Below are positions 5,072 to 7,557 of a stretch of 7,557 bases of DNA, piece after piece; within the stretch, counting starts at the first letter, position 1, and the number at the start of each line of letters is the position of its first letter. The stretch spans positions 1 through 7,557 of the forward strand of contig JAHJRR010000009.1 in NCBI GenBank assembly GCA_018830685.1. The letters are read 5' to 3'. The translations under genes were made by a program, and so were the position numbers. Under the pieces are notes generated by a model. The model was given only the letters and a program-made list of their open reading frames with translations, made no database searches and was not told the origin of the DNA. Origin of the DNA: Nanobdellota archaeon (lineage in GTDB: Archaea > Nanobdellota > Nanobdellia > Pacearchaeales > GW2011-AR1).

Positions 5072-5151
5072 AAGGTGTAAGAATAGTTACTGATTGTGGT
5101 AATACTTACAACCCTCTTGAAATAGGAAGATACGGTAGAGCAATCAAATAA
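5032..5151 (+). pseudogene. Downstream fragment of the 4844 gene in the -1 frame
   Basis: This 39-codon open frame has no usable start codon of its own and is preceded by TAA at 5029-5031. It ends at TAA 5149-5151. Its sequence looks like folded protein (KGVRIVTDCGNTYNPLEIG then RYGRAIK). It becomes contiguous with the 4844 ORF if one base is missing around CCCC 5051-5054, giving IPPSDEGLKG across the join. Causes could be a sequencing or assembly indel, a real mutation, or recoding. No canonical X-XXY-YYZ slippery heptamer is visible in the overlap. Confidence 0.6.
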
Positions 5152-5161
5152 GCTAAGCAAA

Positions 5162-5171
5162 CTTTTATTAA
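5162..5171 (+). promoter_or_regulatory. TATA-like box for the HIT-like gene
   Basis: CTTTTATTAA is centred about 26 nt before ATG 5193. No Shine-Dalgarno is present, consistent with leaderless expression. Confidence 0.45.
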
Positions 5172-5192
5172 TTCTTATCTCGGCATTATTTT

Positions 5193-5840
5193 ATGTTAAC
5201 ACCTGAACAAGCAGAAGCAATAAAAAGTCAACTGATAGAAAACGTTGAAAAGAATTTCCCTGAAGACAAAAGTGAATTCGCGATAAGTCAGATTGAATCC
5301 ATGGACTCCGAAGGCCTTGAAGAATTTCTAAATAAAAATAATCTTGATGTTTCTGGAAACTCTCAATGCATATTTTGTTCAATCGTTTCCGGAAAAATAA
5401 ATTCCCATAAAATAGCAGAGATCCCTGAAGCATTGGCAGTGCTTGAAATAAATCCTGTTTCAAAAGGCCACGTGATTATAATTCCAAGAGAACACACTCT
5501 CGATTATAGTAATGAACCGGAAGGAAAAATAAAAGAATTCATAAAAACAATTTCTGGAAGAATAGAAAAAGCACTTCAACCAAAAGGCATCGCAATAGAA
5601 AACAGCAGCCTCTTTGGACACCAAATCATAAACATAATTCCCACTTATGAGAACGACGAAATCCTTTCTCCAGAATCAGAAAAACATCCTGCAACTCCTG
5701 AAGAGCTCGAAGAACTCCAAAAGATTTTAGAAGAACATAAAGAAGAGAGAAAAATTGAAGAAGAAATACCTGAGCCAAAAAAGCCGCGCATGAAAAAACT
5801 CACTGAAAAAAATACTTGGCTTCCAAAAAGAATTCCTTAA
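5193..5840 (+). CDS. HIT-fold protein lacking the catalytic histidine
   Basis: HIT proteins are nucleotide-binding hydrolases or transferases. The fold is clear: C59-IF-C62 SIVSGKINSHKIAE at the start, INPVSKGHVIIIPREHT in the middle (H93, H101), and the triad region near residues 138-150. The triad itself is degenerate. Where HINT/FHIT proteins have H-x-H-x-H followed by two hydrophobic residues and Pro, this one has H143-Q-I145-I-N147-I-I-P. The middle, nucleophilic His is Ile and the third is Asn. The four likely zinc ligands (C59, C62, H101, H143) remain, so a folded, non-hydrolytic protein is the best guess. A helical acidic N-terminus (1-55) and a charged, probably coiled-coil C-terminus (168-200) make it longer than a minimal HIT protein. 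It ends tail to tail with the peptidase gene, overlapping by 4 bp. Confidence 0.85.
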   Translation: MLTPEQAEAIKSQLIENVEKNFPEDKSEFAISQIESMDSEGLEEFLNKNNLDVSGNSQCIFCSIVSGKINSHKIAEIPEALAVLEINPVSKGHVIIIPREHTLDYSNEPEGKIKEFIKTISGRIEKALQPKGIAIENSSLFGHQIINIIPTYENDEILSPESEKHPATPEELEELQKILEEHKEERKIEEEIPEPKKPRMKKLTEKNTWLPKRIP

Positions 5841-6691
5841 ATCCCAAAAAAGCTCAATAAACTTTCAATTCTCCCGCTCCACAACAAATAACCTAATATT
5901 AAAAAACCAATCAAGAATACTGGAGTGAACTGGATTCCCTGCCTTATTTCCACTTCTTTGTGTTTCTTCCTAATCAAGTTTATCTCATCCAAAGTTAAAC
6001 CATCCCAACTCGCCAGAACTTTTTTGTTTCCAACTTTAACAGATTTATACAGCCAATCACCTTCTGTAAGTTTTGAAACATTAATCTTTCGAACCATGCA
6101 CGATTCGTCAACAGCCTTTGTGTAGAAATAAACATAAGTCAAAAGGAAAATCAAAGCTCCCAAGAAGAATAAAAGGCCAGAGAAAAAACCAAGGACCATC
6201 AACAAAATCCCAATTAAAAGAGCAGAGTAAACTATCTTTCTTCTCTTGGCAATCTGGTGTCTAAACTCTTTCTTGAAAGCTTCAAAATTTTTGATGCTCA
6301 AAACCACGCTCGCAATAATTATGTAAGCCGCGCCGACAAAAAAGAATGCTAAAAAAAACACTACGAAAATTTTCCAATTGATTGATAAATTGTTGGTAAG
6401 GGGCAGAATCGCACCGAGCGCAATCATGAGTTTCGCGTCACCGCCAGCAAAAAATCTTGCATAATACATTAAATGGCCCAAGACAAAAAATATTCCAAGT
6501 CCAATTAGACCTTGATATAAAAATCCGAAACCAGCGTCAGAGAAAAGAGAAAAGAAAAACCTAAACCCAATAGCAAAAAGAATAAGACTAAAATTCAACC
6601 AGTTCGCTATTTCTCTGCTTCTCAAATCTTGCACGACGGCAAAGATAATCCAGATTAAAGCCAGAACAAACAAGAATATTATTTCAAACAT
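5837..6691 (-). CDS. Archaeal prepilin peptidase-like membrane protease (A24/class III)
   Basis: Aspartic membrane protease expected to remove class III signal peptides from archaeal pilins or archaellins. From the Met at 6691 the protein has 284 residues. Catalytic D22 follows TM1 (VVQDLRSREIANWLN). The second Asp is D85 in AGGDAKLM, the GxGD-type motif. Several further hydrophobic helices follow (about 31-50, 57-77, 106-132, 153-190). A soluble segment (about 192-250) comes next, then the typical ending GIQFTPVFLIGFLIL (about 252-266). An ATG 22 codons upstream (6757) is in frame. However, TTTATAAATT (6711-6720) lies about 25 nt before 6691, so the shorter start is favoured and begins directly with the first membrane helix. 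A pilin-like gene is nearby on the same strand. Confidence 0.88.
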   Translation of the reverse strand: MFEIIFLFVLALIWIIFAVVQDLRSREIANWLNFSLILFAIGFRFFFSLFSDAGFGFLYQGLIGLGIFFVLGHLMYYARFFAGGDAKLMIALGAILPLTNNLSINWKIFVVFFLAFFFVGAAYIIIASVVLSIKNFEAFKKEFRHQIAKRRKIVYSALLIGILLMVLGFFSGLLFFLGALIFLLTYVYFYTKAVDESCMVRKINVSKLTEGDWLYKSVKVGNKKVLASWDGLTLDEINLIRKKHKEVEIRQGIQFTPVFLIGFLILGYLLWSGRIESLLSFFGI

Positions 6692-6710
6692 AACACTAAC
6701 AGAAGAACTC

Positions 6711-6720
6711 AATTTATAAA
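6711..6720 (-). promoter_or_regulatory. Prepilin peptidase TATA box; decides the start
   Basis: TTTATAAATT on the minus strand is centred about 25 nt before ATG 6691 and lies inside the longer in-frame ORF (start 6757). A transcript from this box cannot include the 6757 start, so translation should begin at 6691 without a leader. Confidence 0.6.
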
Positions 6721-6730
6721 ATATTTGAAA

Positions 6731-6930
6731 TGCTCGCTCGCTGCGCCTGGCTTTCAAAGTTTTGTTAACTAAAAACTTCCGAAAATAATTTTATCCGCGT
6801 GATTTTTACTTTGTTCTCATTAACACCAATCGCGCCGAAGGCGCGTATACTTCCTTCAGACTTTGGGTGGGCGAGCGACTTCGTGGTAGCGATAAAATGT
6901 GAACTAATCTCGCGTGCGAAGTCGGGAGTA
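6731..6930. other. GC-rich intergenic stretch with hairpins
   Basis: The space between the peptidase promoter and the lysine-rich gene is far more GC-rich than its surroundings and holds structure rather than a convincing gene. CGCGCC (6831-6836) pairs with GGCGCG (6840-6845) across a 3-nt loop. CGACTTCG (6876-6883) pairs with CGAAGTCG (6917-6924) around a 33-nt loop. The motif GCGAGCG occurs at 6871-6877 and inverted near 6733-6743. It may be a small structured RNA or an intergenic palindromic repeat. A weak TTG-initiated minus-strand frame (6765-6947) crosses it but has no supporting signals. Confidence 0.4.
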
Positions 6931-6938
6931 GGACGGGA

Positions 6939-6948
6939 CAAAAACAAA
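6939..6948 (-). terminator. T-tract after the lysine-rich gene
   Basis: On the minus strand TTTGTTTTTG immediately follows the TAG at 6949-6951, the kind of oligo-T that ends archaeal transcripts. Confidence 0.35.
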
Positions 6949-7077
6949 CTATTTTTCCTTCTTCTTGAAAATCTTCAACCGATTCTTTCCGCCTTTTTTG
7001 TAAGGATGTTTCTTCTTTTCTTTCATCTTATTCTTTCCTTTATTCCTTTTCTCTGAAAAACCATAATCGCCAGCCAT
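6949..7077 (-). CDS. 42-residue lysine-rich small protein
   Basis: A short gene from ATG 7077 to TAG 6949-6951. The protein begins MAGDYGFSEKRNKGKNKMKE and includes KKHPYKKGGKNRLKIF. It has 16 lysines, 2 arginines and only 4 acidic residues in 42. Such a composition suggests binding to rRNA, another nucleic acid or an acidic partner; no family is recognised. It is listed despite its size because TTTAAAT (minus strand, 7099-7105) sits about 25 nt before the ATG, exactly as for larger genes here, and a T-tract follows the stop. It lies 47 bp downstream of the pilin-like gene on the same strand, with an intervening terminator-like T-tract, so it is probably a separate transcript. Confidence 0.6.
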   Translation of the reverse strand: MAGDYGFSEKRNKGKNKMKEKKKHPYKKGGKNRLKIFKKKEK

Positions 7078-7098
7078 GATAAAAATAAGAATTCACAA

Positions 7099-7105
7099 TT
7101 TAAAT
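7099..7105 (-). promoter_or_regulatory. TATA box of the lysine-rich small gene
   Basis: The minus strand reads ATTTAAATT around this position, centred 25 nt before ATG 7077. No Shine-Dalgarno is visible. Confidence 0.5.
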
Positions 7106-7110
7106 AAATT

Positions 7111-7124
7111 TGGAAAAAGAAAAA
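7111..7124 (-). terminator. T-tracts after the pilin-like gene
   Basis: Directly after the TAG at 7125-7127 the minus strand reads GTTTTTCTTTTTCC, two T5 runs of the type that terminate archaeal transcription without a hairpin. Confidence 0.45.
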
Positions 7125-7496
7125 CTAAGGGGCGACTTGAGGACACTTGCTACTCAATGCAGGACAAGTCAAAACACCATAATTGGTAGAGTTAGTCCAA
7201 ATTGAAAGCTGATTGCAGTTAGCATCAAACTTTTTGTTTACACCATCGCTAACAGACCTCATAGTTGAACAATAATCATACTGTGCACCAGTCACACACG
7301 CAGTATCACAAGAAGTCACAATATTCTGAACATTATTCGACTGAACAAAGGGCAGCAGTTTCCCCCAACCAATCGTAAATCCAAATATAAGCACGACCAA
7401 CACAACTATTCCAAGGATTATTAAAATAATTGCATTCGTACTCAGACCTTGACCTTTTTTATCTCTCAAAAGAAAATCTCCTCTTTTTTTATCCAT
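7125..7496 (-). CDS. Type IV pilin-like secreted protein with six cysteines
   Basis: The N-terminus has the three-part class III signal: a charged leader (MDKKRGDFLLRDKKG, 1-15), a probable cleavage after G15 to leave Q16-GLST, and a continuous hydrophobic helix (about 22-43, NAIILIILGIVVLVVLIFGF). This is the form processed by A24-type prepilin peptidases, one of which is encoded downstream on the same strand. The mature domain (about 45-123) is small and Asn/Thr/Ser-rich. Its six cysteines (63, 67, 76, 94, 111, 118) are an even number that suggests disulfides in an exported protein. I cannot say whether it is a major pilin, a minor pilin or a membrane-anchored surface protein. The start is supported by a TATA-like box about 25 nt upstream, and T-tracts follow the stop. 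Confidence 0.75.
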   Translation of the reverse strand: MDKKRGDFLLRDKKGQGLSTNAIILIILGIVVLVVLIFGFTIGWGKLLPFVQSNNVQNIVTSCDTACVTGAQYDYCSTMRSVSDGVNKKFDANCNQLSIWTNSTNYGVLTCPALSSKCPQVAP

Positions 7497-7517
7497 GTTA
7501 AATTAAAGTTTATTTTG

Positions 7518-7526
7518 TTTAAAAAT
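7518..7526 (-). promoter_or_regulatory. TATA-like box of the pilin-like gene
   Basis: The minus strand reads ATTTTTAAA here, centred about 25-26 nt before ATG 7496, again implying a leaderless message. Confidence 0.45.
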
Positions 7527-7557
7527 GTTTTTATCTAATCAAGAAAGTGTTTTACAG

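Noticed and set aside
6765..6947. Minus-strand open frame of 60 codons
   Set aside because: It starts with TTG, has no TATA box or Shine-Dalgarno, crosses GC-rich hairpins and has no recognisable sequence.
6799..7056. Plus-strand 85-codon frame
   Set aside because: It is antisense to the lysine-rich gene and the GC-rich region; its hydrophobic tail is the complement of the lysine codons.
1..7557. CRISPR array, rRNA, defence or toxin-antitoxin system
   Set aside because: No regularly spaced repeats, rRNA-like stretches, or recognisable defence or toxin proteins were found on either strand.

Overview
The window reads as chromosomal DNA from an AT-rich archaeon. It carries archaeal RadA recombinase, a single-chain archaeal RPA with a zinc finger, archaeal elongation factor 1-beta, an archaeal class III (A24-type) prepilin peptidase with a pilin-like substrate, and an intron-containing tRNA. 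The small, tightly packed genes and several short proteins with no recognisable family suggest a reduced-genome DPANN lineage (Woesearchaeota/Pacearchaeota-like); that placement is inference.

Layout. 1-1221: a complete-looking insertion sequence with a DDE transposase, matching 12-bp termini and a hairpin at each end. 1222-1456: AT-rich gap with one doubtful 34-codon ORF and the tRNA promoter. 1457-1587: tRNA-Arg(GCG) interrupted by a 59-nt intron. 1588-1749: no convincing gene, two hairpins, and a second copy of the tRNA 3' end, resembling an integration scar. 1750-4083 (minus strand): rpa, then radA with a small unknown gene 1 nt behind it. 4198-5840 (plus strand): an unknown basic protein, EF-1beta, a small gene apparently broken by a 1-nt frameshift, and a HIT-fold protein lacking its catalytic histidine. 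5837-7496 (minus strand): prepilin peptidase, a GC-rich hairpin-bearing intergenic stretch, a 42-residue lysine-rich protein, and a six-cysteine type-IV-pilin-like protein.

How it works together. radA and rpa form a recombination and ssDNA-handling neighbourhood, each gene with its own TATA box. The peptidase and the pilin-like protein are a plausible enzyme and substrate pair for surface filaments. The expression signals are unusually consistent. Almost every transcript-leading gene has a TATA-like box centred about 25 nt before its ATG, which predicts leaderless mRNAs. Only the gene behind radA and EF-1beta show Shine-Dalgarno sequences. This pattern moves the peptidase start to 6691 and supports the unlisted 42-residue gene at 6949-7077. 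I found no CRISPR array, rRNA or defence system. The most unusual items are the tRNA 3'-end duplication, the EF-1beta leader (SD hairpin plus overlapping leaderless uORF), the His-deficient HIT protein and the frameshifted gene.
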